Made by a program: the position numbers and the translations under genes. The notes under the pieces were generated by a model. That model was not told the DNA's origin. It ran no database searches and was given only the letters and a program-made list of their open reading frames with translations. 8,817 nt of DNA from a bacterium (lineage in GTDB: Bacteria > Vulcanimicrobiota > CADAWZ01), in NCBI GenBank assembly GCA_024409025.1, contig JAKSUM010000037.1:1-8817 (forward strand), in the 5' to 3' direction. Position 1 is the first letter of the stretch. Each line of letters starts with the position of its first letter. Positions 1-5,430 of the stretch are shown here, piece by piece.

Positions 1-427
1 CGTTCAATCTCTGGCGCGGCCGAAACGCGCATGAATACCCTGCGAGCCGCATATCCCCCAAAAAGAGGGTGATGGCTGTATGTGCCCTCTATTATGAGAA
101 AATCCGAATACGGGATGCGTTTTTCTTTTTTTAGCTTCATTTCCGTGCAGCTGAACTGCCTGTAGGAAAAATCCGCCCTTTTTGTGGCAGGCTTTATCGC
201 TTCTTCAATAAACCTTTCATAGTCTATGTTGCCGCCCGGCTCGTTGAGGCTTTCAGGAGTCCTTTGAAACGGCTGCAGAAAGAAATCGTCCGTTTTTATT
301 ATTGGACATGACAGCCTTTCAGAGAGCTTTTTCCGCTGCCGCATCTTCCGTCTATTGCTATTATGAGCCTTTTTCCGTCCCGTTTCCTTTTTTCCGCTTC
401 ATTAATGATTTGGAAAACACATTCCAT
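1..427 (-). pseudogene. Uridine kinase-like P-loop NTPase, frameshifted, runs off the left edge
   Basis: The gene starts at ATG 427-425, 2 bases after the thioredoxin stop. Frame A reads 42 residues, MECVFQIINEAEKRKRDGKR and then LIIAIDGRCGSGKSSL with a Walker A motif (GRCGSGKS, about residues 27-34), and stops at 301-299. Homology continues in another frame, open from at least 344 to base 1: KLSERLSCPIIKTDDFFLQP, then the conserved EPGGNIDYERF, FSYRQFSC and IIEGTYSHHPLFGGY blocks. These blocks, in this order, are what I know from the uridine kinase-like family common in Firmicutes and other anaerobes, which is thought to phosphorylate a nucleoside or related small molecule. The break lies at about 327-331, straight after GKS. 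There is no canonical -1 slippery heptamer (the A run is 5 long). The gene is therefore a pseudogene, or the assembly has an error there. The C-terminus is outside the window. Confidence 0.82.
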
Positions 428-429
428 TT

Positions 430-750
430 TTATTTTATTGCCTCTTCAACGAATTCCTTAAGAAGCTGTTTCGGCATTGCCCCGAGTGTCCTTTTTACGG
501 CTTTCCCGCCTTTCATGACAATCAGCGTGGGGATGCTCATGACCCCGAATTCCGCTGCAAGCTCCGGCTCTTCGTCTATATTGACTTTTCCTGCCTTTAT
601 TTCCGGCATTTCGTCCGAGAGCTGCTCGACAAATGGGGCTATCATTCTGCAGGGCCCGCACCATGGCGCCCAGAAATCAAGAAGGACGGGCTTTTCGCTC
701 TCTGATACTTCTGTCTTATAGTTTGCTTTTGTTACGTTAAATACTGCCAT
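430..750 (-). CDS. trxA: Thioredoxin
   Basis: This is a 106-residue cytosolic thiol-disulfide oxidoreductase, the usual length for thioredoxin. It shows the redox-active WCGPC at residues 30-34 within FWAPWCGPC, the buried Asp25 before it, and the cis-proline segment SIPT at residues 72-75. The glycine pair in MKGGKAV follows, as expected for the last strands and helix. I chose the ATG at 750-748 because a strong GGGGAGGA site lies 6 bases upstream. An in-frame ATG 18 bases further out would place that site inside the gene. It would be reduced by thioredoxin reductase and would reduce ribonucleotide reductase, peroxiredoxins or similar, which is family knowledge. The kinase-like gene follows after 2 bases, so the two are probably co-transcribed. 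I see no convincing promoter on this strand. The symbol is by family and does not claim that this is the only thioredoxin of the organism. Confidence 0.96.
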   Translation of the reverse strand: MAVFNVTKANYKTEVSESEKPVLLDFWAPWCGPCRMIAPFVEQLSDEMPEIKAGKVNIDEEPELAAEFGVMSIPTLIVMKGGKAVKRTLGAMPKQLLKEFVEEAIK

Positions 751-756
751 AACATA

Positions 757-764
757 TCCTCCCC
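757..764 (-). promoter_or_regulatory. Ribosome binding site of thioredoxin
   Basis: On the minus strand the sequence reads GGGGAGGA, 6 bases before ATG 750. This decides the thioredoxin start in favour of the residues MAVFNV over the upstream in-frame ATG, which would add MRGGYV. Confidence 0.85.
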
Positions 765-809
765 GCATGTTTATTTTGATTTGGATATTGTAATATTATT
801 GCCTTTGAT

Positions 810-838
810 TTGAAAAATCCTTTATTATTTATTATAAT
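810..838 (+). promoter_or_regulatory. Sigma70-type promoter of the phosphoesterase gene
   Basis: TTGAAA at 810-815 and a perfect TATAAT at 833-838 are separated by 17 bases. Transcription should begin near 845, giving a leader of about 50 bases. The -10 sits in ATTATAAT, which is its own reverse complement, so the minus strand also carries a TATAAT. I find no good -35 for it facing thioredoxin. Confidence 0.8.
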
Positions 839-848
839 CTTATTGTGG

Positions 849-866
849 CGGCTCTGTTTTGAGCCG
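849..866 (+). promoter_or_regulatory. Leader hairpin before the phosphoesterase gene
   Basis: CGGCTC (849-854) and GAGCCG (861-866) form a perfect 6-bp stem around a 6-base loop. It lies just after the expected transcription start. There is no U-run after it, so it is unlikely to be a terminator. It may protect the 5' end of the mRNA or may be incidental. Confidence 0.4.
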
Positions 867-894
867 GCTTAATATCGTTTTTTAAGGAGCTTGT

Positions 895-1719
895 ATGGCA
901 TTAAGAAAAATAATTGTTGTGCTTTTTGCGCTTTTAATTGCATTTTCCGGCATGGCTTATGCTGCCGGCGATGATTTTACGTTTTCAGTCGTATCGGATA
1001 CCCACCTGATTAAAAATGACGGCGGTCCTTTCAGGGTCTATCCGTCTGTCCGCAGGATTGTATCGGATATAATAAATGAAAGGCCTGATTTTGTCGTCCA
1101 TTGCGGAGATATGATCCAGACCCGATACAGCAAGCCTAACACGGATCAGTCCATAAGGGACATGTGGGACATGTTTGACGAATCGGTTTACGAGCCTTTC
1201 AAAAAGGCGGGCATAGATATGTTTATCGCCAAGGGAAACCATGATGTGGTTTTTAACGCAAAGACTATTTTCCCTGAAAGATGGCGTGACAGAAAGTTCG
1301 CCAAAGGTCTCACGGGAGAGGATATATGCCGATATTACAGCTTTGAGCATAAGGGATGCCTTTTCATCTTCGTTGACGATTCGGCCATCGCCATGACCTC
1401 TGAACAGGTGGAATGGCTTCGTAAAAAGGTGGATGAAGGCAGAAACTACAGGGCTGTGTTCGTCGTAATGCATATAGGCCTTAAAGGCTCGGAGAGGCAT
1501 CCTGACGAAAAGGCGATAGAGCCTGTCAGACAGATTCTCTCGGAAGCCCCTTACAGGCTTACCGTGCTTTCCGGCCATCATCATAAGTTCGATGTCACGG
1601 ATTTTGGAAATGCCCGAAACATAATAATTGGCACTGCCGGCAAGGAAAAGGGCGGGGCGATGAAGATGGATGTTTCCGTCAGGGGTAAGGAAGTTTTCAT
1701 TAAAACCTGCATATACTGA
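895..1719 (+). CDS. Exported calcineurin-like metallophosphoesterase
   Basis: This 274-residue protein has a classical signal peptide: MALRK, a hydrophobic core at about residues 6-18, and a probable cleavage after AYA at residue 23. The mature part carries all the metal-binding motifs of the calcineurin-like phosphoesterase fold in order: Asp35-x-His37 in VVSDTHL, GD at 71-72 in HCGDM, GNHD at 114-117, His193 in VMHIG and GHHH at 227-230. This points to a two-metal phosphomonoesterase or phosphodiesterase acting in the periplasm or outside the cell. The substrate cannot be told from sequence. AAGGAG at 884-889 lies 5 bases before the ATG, and a near-consensus promoter lies upstream. It is divergent from thioredoxin and has no same-strand partner within 160 bases. 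I see no terminator directly after its stop. Some family members are bound to the cell surface, but no anchor is visible here. Confidence 0.93.
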   Translation: MALRKIIVVLFALLIAFSGMAYAAGDDFTFSVVSDTHLIKNDGGPFRVYPSVRRIVSDIINERPDFVVHCGDMIQTRYSKPNTDQSIRDMWDMFDESVYEPFKKAGIDMFIAKGNHDVVFNAKTIFPERWRDRKFAKGLTGEDICRYYSFEHKGCLFIFVDDSAIAMTSEQVEWLRKKVDEGRNYRAVFVVMHIGLKGSERHPDEKAIEPVRQILSEAPYRLTVLSGHHHKFDVTDFGNARNIIIGTAGKEKGGAMKMDVSVRGKEVFIKTCIY

Positions 1720-1773
1720 TCCTATTTCATTATATTTTAAGTTTTTTAACATTTTTTTTACATAAAATTATTA

Positions 1774-1787
1774 AATCTATGTAGATT
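1774..1787. repeat. Short palindrome upstream of the clostripain-like gene
   Basis: AATCTA (1774-1779) and TAGATT (1782-1787) form 6-bp arms separated by TG, about 95 bases before the protease start. It could be an operator half-site pair. In such AT-rich sequence, chance is a fair alternative. Confidence 0.35.
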
Positions 1788-1842
1788 AACGATTTAAGTT
1801 GTTGTATCATATATATAACAAAAACGGGATAAAAAATACTGC

Positions 1843-1859
1843 ATGATATAAAATATCAT
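1843..1859. promoter_or_regulatory. Perfect inverted repeat just upstream of the clostripain-like gene
   Basis: ATGATAT (1843-1849) and ATATCAT (1853-1859) are perfect 7-bp arms around AAA. The repeat ends 21 bases before the protease ATG and 10 bases before its GGAG site. It could be an operator or a weak mRNA hairpin that affects ribosome access. The rest of the gap 1720-1880 is very AT-rich, and I could not place a confident promoter in it. Confidence 0.4.
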
Positions 1860-1880
1860 AATGGGAAATGGAGAATATAA

Positions 1881-3116
1881 ATGAACATAACAGCTGCTTC
1901 TTCTTTCAGCAATATGCAGATTGATACCGACAGAGGTCATCATCACCATTCAAAACCCGCTTCAAACCATAATACTGCTCCACAGCCGGCAGGCGATGCC
2001 GTAACTCTCGGCGGACAGTCCGGAAATGAAGTCGGAGTCCATAAAAAATGGACATTCCTCCATTACGGCGCAGGCGATAACAATCTTTCCTCTCTCATTA
2101 AGTCCGATGTTGACGAGATGGAAAGAGTCGGCTCTGATGCCAATACTCATGTAATCTCCATGCTTGATCAGGCATCAGGAGACTGCAAGAAGTATTATAT
2201 AACAAAAGACAGCACCCCCGGACTCAAATCTCCTGTTGTTGAGAATATGGGTTCAAAGGTCAATATGTCCGATCCCAAGGTTCTTGCCGATTTCATCGCA
2301 TGGGGCGTCAAGAATTATCCTTCGGACAATGTTGCCGTAATTCTCGGTTCTCATGGCGGCGGCACGATGGGTGCTGTTGCTGATGACAGAAGCAATGATT
2401 TCATGAGCCCTCAGGATCTCAGGAAGGCATTTGCCGAAGCTGAGAAGATGACAGGCAAGAAGATCGATGTTCTCGGATTTGACTGCTGCCTTATGGCTAA
2501 CACCGAAGTCGCTTACGAGCTCAAGGATGCAGCATCCTACATCGTCGCTTCCGAGGAGTCTGAAGGCGGAGCCGGATGGCCTTATCACAATGTTCTTAAC
2601 GACAAGTCTCTTGAAAAGCTTCAGCAGGCTCTCGCTTCAAGACTTGACATAAGCCCCGAGCAGTTCGCAAAGAAAATCGTAGGCGATGCAAACGGCGTTC
2701 AGGATGATCTCCCGACAATGTCAACAATAGACACCAGCAAGATGGAAGGCCTTGCAAAGTCAATCGACGGTCTTGCTCAGGCTATAATGTCATCCAAGGA
2801 TTCCAAGGATGCCCTCAAGAGCATAGCAAGAAGAACTGAAGACTTCAACGGCTTCAAGGATATAGGTCACTTCTGTGAGAAGATTATCAAATCCACAGAG
2901 ATTAAGGACAAGGGTCTCAAGGCTGAAGCCCAGAAGGTTCTCGATTCCCTCGATTCAGCCGTAATCGCCAACCAGTCCTCCTATCAGTATCCCAATGCTC
3001 ATGGACTCCAGATGGAAATCCCGTCAAACGGCCATATGTCTCAGGGTTATTCCGGACTCCAGTTCGCAAAGGATACCCATTGGGATGAAGCCATGGTGGC
3101 AATGGGCAGAAAATAA
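1881..3116 (+). CDS. Clostripain-family (peptidase C11) cysteine protease
   Basis: This is a complete 411-residue protein. From about residue 55 it follows the C11 fold: KKWTFLHYGAGDNNL at the first strand, then VAVILGSHGGG with the catalytic His158, then VLGFDCCLMANTEVAYEL with the catalytic Cys. By alignment to the usual D-A-C-L-M motif the nucleophile is Cys203, Cys202 replaces the alanine, and Asp201 matches the aspartate linked to Arg/Lys preference in this family. The conserved ASEESEGGAGWPY follows. The C-terminal HGLQMEIPS and YSGLQFAKDTHWDEAM blocks also fit. The first 55 residues are unusual: no signal peptide, rich in Ser, Asn and His with HHHH at 20-23, ending in DAVTLGG. GGAG at 1870-1873 lies 7 bases before the ATG. 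Leucine codons are almost only CTC and CTT, suggesting high expression. The gene stands alone and ends at a strong terminator. Cellular location is uncertain. Confidence 0.93.
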   Translation: MNITAASSFSNMQIDTDRGHHHHSKPASNHNTAPQPAGDAVTLGGQSGNEVGVHKKWTFLHYGAGDNNLSSLIKSDVDEMERVGSDANTHVISMLDQASGDCKKYYITKDSTPGLKSPVVENMGSKVNMSDPKVLADFIAWGVKNYPSDNVAVILGSHGGGTMGAVADDRSNDFMSPQDLRKAFAEAEKMTGKKIDVLGFDCCLMANTEVAYELKDAASYIVASEESEGGAGWPYHNVLNDKSLEKLQQALASRLDISPEQFAKKIVGDANGVQDDLPTMSTIDTSKMEGLAKSIDGLAQAIMSSKDSKDALKSIARRTEDFNGFKDIGHFCEKIIKSTEIKDKGLKAEAQKVLDSLDSAVIANQSSYQYPNAHGLQMEIPSNGHMSQGYSGLQFAKDTHWDEAMVAMGRK

Positions 3117-3130
3117 ACTGACAATAAAAA

Positions 3131-3164
3131 AACAGCCTGAAGAAATTCAGGCTGTTTTTTTTTG
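3131..3164. terminator. Bidirectional intrinsic terminator between convergent genes
   Basis: AACAGCCTGAA (3131-3141) and TTCAGGCTGTT (3146-3156) form a perfect 11-bp stem closed by a GAAA tetraloop (GNRA type). An A-run lies before it and a T-run after it, so it can stop transcription from both the protease gene (stop 3116) and the minus-strand Sel1-repeat gene (stop 3176). Confidence 0.93.
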
Positions 3165-3175
3165 TTATCTTCCGT

Positions 3176-4297
3176 CTAATTCAGATTATATTCCTTCAGC
3201 TTTTCTTCCATTCTTCTGGCTCCCTTATATGCATCCTCTTTCAGGTTTATATTGCCGTACTGGCATCTTGTTACTTTGTTATAGTAATCCAATGCTTTAA
3301 AATAGTTTTTCGTAGCTCCTGTGCCGGTTTCATACATCATGCCCATTTTTGTATTTGCCATAATGTAAAAATCGATTGTCTCCTTATTTTCCGGATCTGT
3401 CTGCTGTAATGTTTTCCTGTACATTTCAACTGCTTTATGTATGTCGGAATTTTCCGTCTCGGCTGCCGCGCCTGAGCCGTTTGATCCATACCCTGCTTCG
3501 TACATAAGCCCTGCCTTGTAGGAGCCTTCGCAGTCGCCTTCGTCCGATGCCTTAATATATAGTGCAAGCCTTTTTGCCGTATTCCCTTTCATGCCGTCCG
3601 CAGCAAGAATCGTCTTTTTCCGTTTTTCCTCCTTTTCCTGTCTGAACCGCTTGATTTCCTTAAGGGCTTCTTTGGCATGTTCAGGGTTTGCAGTATGTTC
3701 GCTTGCGACGTCCTCCAGTTGGGAGTAGCGTGTCTCCGCCTCAAAGAGGGAATCTTTTTTTGTCCCGATTCCCTTTTCATGCATTGTCGCCACTTTCATT
3801 TTCGCAGGAATGTAGTATCTGTAATGGCTTTGTGAGGCGGACTCGTAAGGGATACTTACGGATTCCTCATAAAATTCAAGGGCTTTCGTATAGTCGGGCT
3901 TCATCTCAGGTATTGTGTCGCAACCGTCCTGCCTTTTTTTGTATCCGGATTCATATATGCGTCCGGCATTATACATGCATTCAAAGTCATTAAGAGCGGC
4001 GTTTTCCGTATATACTTCCAAAGCCCTGTCAGGCATTCCCTGTTCTTCAAAATGCCTGCCTTGATTATATGCTTCGTTTCTCATCTTAACTATTTTGGCT
4101 ATTTTTTCCTGTTTCAGTTTATACGGATTGGTTTCAACGACAGCCTGATTATTGACTCCGGAAGAATCGTTGTTAGCGGACTCCTCATTTTTGCCGCATC
4201 CTGGGAAAAGATTCGAGAAAAGAAAATACAAGATAATAAATACTATAACTACTGTTTGATACACAAATTGTTTTCTATAAAACGGATCAATATGCAT
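3176..4297 (-). CDS. Membrane-anchored Sel1-like repeat protein
   Basis: This 373-residue protein has a short basic N-terminus, one hydrophobic segment at about 13-30, and then NLFPGCGK. The cysteine at 34 sits like a lipoprotein lipobox cysteine, although Phe-Pro-Gly before it is a poor match, so it may be either a lipoprotein or an uncleaved anchor. A Ser/Asn-rich linker (37-58) follows. The rest is helical, with Sel1/TPR-like units: about 100-147 (YNAGRIYESGY...KALEFYEES), 163-193 (AKMKVATMHEKGIGTKKD), 244-298 (YKAGLMYEAGYG...KAVEMYRKT) and 311-342 (TKMGMMYETGTG...KALDYYNKV). A charged Lys/Glu/Arg-rich stretch at 208-229 may be a coiled coil. Such repeats usually mediate protein-protein contacts. 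No catalytic motif is seen. An in-frame stop just upstream makes ATG 4297 the first start, but its ribosome site is weak. It is divergent from another Sel1-repeat gene 193 bases away, so the two may work together. Confidence 0.85.
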   Translation of the reverse strand: MHIDPFYRKQFVYQTVVIVFIILYFLFSNLFPGCGKNEESANNDSSGVNNQAVVETNPYKLKQEKIAKIVKMRNEAYNQGRHFEEQGMPDRALEVYTENAALNDFECMYNAGRIYESGYKKRQDGCDTIPEMKPDYTKALEFYEESVSIPYESASQSHYRYYIPAKMKVATMHEKGIGTKKDSLFEAETRYSQLEDVASEHTANPEHAKEALKEIKRFRQEKEEKRKKTILAADGMKGNTAKRLALYIKASDEGDCEGSYKAGLMYEAGYGSNGSGAAAETENSDIHKAVEMYRKTLQQTDPENKETIDFYIMANTKMGMMYETGTGATKNYFKALDYYNKVTRCQYGNINLKEDAYKGARRMEEKLKEYNLN

Positions 4298-4490
4298 AAA
4301 TTACTCATCATCCCTTTCATACAGATTTTTTTTCCTACTATAAAACAGAGCAATAATTACCTCATAAAAACAAAAAATCCTCTACTTTGAAATAATTAAT
4401 AATATTTACATTTATCTATTTTGAAAATAAAGGAATAAATAAAAACTCATCTAAAATAATATCAACAACAATAAAGGAACAGAAATATCA
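4298..4490. other. AT-rich divergent intergenic region between two Sel1-repeat genes
   Basis: This 193-base gap must carry promoters for both flanking genes. TTGAAA occurs at 4387-4392 and 4421-4426 on the plus strand, but neither has a good TATAAT at standard spacing. On the minus strand TATAGT occurs in TTTTATAGTAGG near 4340, without a clear -35. No RNA gene or coding ORF is convincing here. Confidence 0.5.
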
Positions 4491-5306
4491 ATGAATATCA
4501 ATGTAAATAAAATTCTTACAGCACTTCTTGCCGTAAGCGTCCTGCTGTTTTTATCTGCCGGAGTATCGGACGCCAAGGCAAAAAAAGGCAAATCCGCACC
4601 TCCTCCGGCAGCCGAAACGCAGGGGGAAGGGGATGAAGGTAAAAATAAAGGAGCTGCCGGACCTAAATGTAAGTGCGGCGAGCCTATAGTTGAAGGATAT
4701 AAATTCTGCCCATCCTGCGGAGCGATGACAGGCCCTGATTACAAATGCTCGTCCTGCGGCAAAATGATATTCAGCAGCGCCAAGTTTTGCGGCTTTTGCG
4801 GAGCTGAGGTGGATCTTCAGGAAAAGTTTGAGGCTGAGACCTTTTATACGCCGGAGGAAATGTATAAGAAGGGGGCTTCATACAAAAATACGAGAAACTT
4901 CCGCAAGGCATTCAAATGGTTTAAAAAGGCAGGAGATTCAGGCAATCCTGACGCCCAGCTTGCATTGGGCATCTGCTTCATGAAAGGGGAGGGCATCAAG
5001 AAGAATTCCGAAGAAGGCGCCAAATGGCTGAGAAAGGCAGCCGAGCATGGAAATCCTAAAGCCCAGTTTCTTCTTGCAGAATGCTGCCTTAAAGGGGACG
5101 GAGTGGACAAATGTCCTGATGAGGCGGTAGGATGGTATCTGAAATCGGCAGAACAGGGAAATAAGGATGCCCAGTTTAAGCTTGCCCTGTGCCATATAAA
5201 CGGTGAGGGGACTGAAGCTAATCCTGAAGAGGCAAAAAAATGGCTGAGAAAAGCTGCTGCTCAGGGAGATGCTTATGCGAAACAGCTTTTGGATGATATG
5301 AAATAA
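4491..5306 (+). CDS. Exported double zinc-ribbon and Sel1-repeat protein
   Basis: This 271-residue protein has a signal peptide (MNINVNK, hydrophobic 8-22, possible cleavage near SDA at 28), a low-complexity Lys/Ala/Pro/Glu linker (30-57), two zinc ribbons and a Sel1-like repeat array. Ribbon 1 has Cys60, Cys62, Cys73 and Cys76, so its first knuckle is CxC rather than CxxC. Ribbon 2 is standard, with Cys86, Cys89, Cys100 and Cys103. Repeats of exactly 36 residues run at about 121-152 (divergent), 153-188, 189-224 and 225-260, with the hallmark xGxG turn, W(L/Y)xKAAExGN end and AQ start. A capping helix ends at 271. It is probably a binding or scaffold protein of the envelope. Its partner is unknown, and the divergent Sel1-repeat gene is a candidate. 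AAAGGA at 4473-4478 is 12 bases from the ATG, longer than usual, but no closer start keeps the signal peptide. If the hydrophobic segment is not cleaved, topology would need testing. Confidence 0.88.
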   Translation: MNINVNKILTALLAVSVLLFLSAGVSDAKAKKGKSAPPPAAETQGEGDEGKNKGAAGPKCKCGEPIVEGYKFCPSCGAMTGPDYKCSSCGKMIFSSAKFCGFCGAEVDLQEKFEAETFYTPEEMYKKGASYKNTRNFRKAFKWFKKAGDSGNPDAQLALGICFMKGEGIKKNSEEGAKWLRKAAEHGNPKAQFLLAECCLKGDGVDKCPDEAVGWYLKSAEQGNKDAQFKLALCHINGEGTEANPEEAKKWLRKAAAQGDAYAKQLLDDMK

Positions 5307-5321
5307 TAAAAAAATACCTTC

Positions 5322-5350
5322 TTGCCAAGAGCCTTGTTTTTTGCTATAAT
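5322..5350 (+). promoter_or_regulatory. Extended -10 sigma70-type promoter of the PLP enzyme gene
   Basis: TTGCCA (5322-5327), a 17-base spacer and a perfect TATAAT (5345-5350), with TG at 5342-5343 forming an extended -10 (TGCTATAAT). Start of transcription is expected near 5357, so the enzyme is made from its own mRNA rather than by read-through from the Sel1-repeat gene. Confidence 0.87.
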
Positions 5351-5361
5351 ATTCGAATCAA

Positions 5362-5392
5362 GAGGGGAAGGATACAAAATTTTCCGCCCCTC
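5362..5392 (+). promoter_or_regulatory. Leader hairpin before the PLP enzyme gene
   Basis: GAGGGG (5362-5367) pairs with CCCCTC (5387-5392), with a further GGA/TCC pairing inside after a small internal loop. It starts about 5 bases into the predicted transcript and leaves the AGGAGG at 5416-5421 free. No U-run follows. It may stabilise the mRNA or respond to a factor. The leader, about 74 bases, is too short for a T-box, and I recognise no riboswitch. Confidence 0.5.
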
Positions 5393-5430
5393 CGGTTTCA
5401 CAGAGATTTCATTTTAGGAGGATACTTACT

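Noticed and set aside
299..344. Programmed -1 frameshift joining the two kinase frames
   Set aside because: The A run is five long and does not form an X-XXY-YYZ heptamer in the zero frame, no stimulatory hairpin is evident, and programmed shifting is not known for this family.
3..344. Separate gene starting at ATG 344 in the downstream kinase frame
   Set aside because: It would lack the Walker A motif and has no good ribosome site. It is better explained as the remainder of the gene starting at 427.
302..721. Plus-strand open frame of 139 codons opposite thioredoxin and the kinase-like gene
   Set aside because: It lies antisense to a thioredoxin with an intact WCGPC and to conserved kinase motifs, and its product has no recognisable features.
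985..1752. Long minus-strand open frame of 255 codons opposite the phosphoesterase
   Set aside because: It is exactly codon-register antisense. It stays open because the sense gene avoids TTA, CTA and TCA codons. The sense strand has a signal peptide, all the phosphoesterase motifs, a promoter and a ribosome site.
1940..1951. HHHH run in the protease leader as a cloning tag
   Set aside because: It is only four residues in a natural Ser/His/Asn-rich context, with no vector sequence nearby.
2253..2588. Minus-strand open frame of 111 codons inside the protease gene
   Set aside because: It overlaps the catalytic His and Cys blocks of the sense gene and has no ribosome site or family resemblance.
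4052..4390. Plus-strand open frame of 112 codons with hydrophobic stretches
   Set aside because: It runs antisense to the N-terminal anchor and linker of the Sel1-repeat protein and then into non-coding AT-rich DNA. The hydrophobicity comes from low-complexity sequence.
5351..5430. Riboswitch or T-box in the leader of the PLP enzyme
   Set aside because: The leader is only about 74 bases, with one simple hairpin and no T-box or known riboswitch core.
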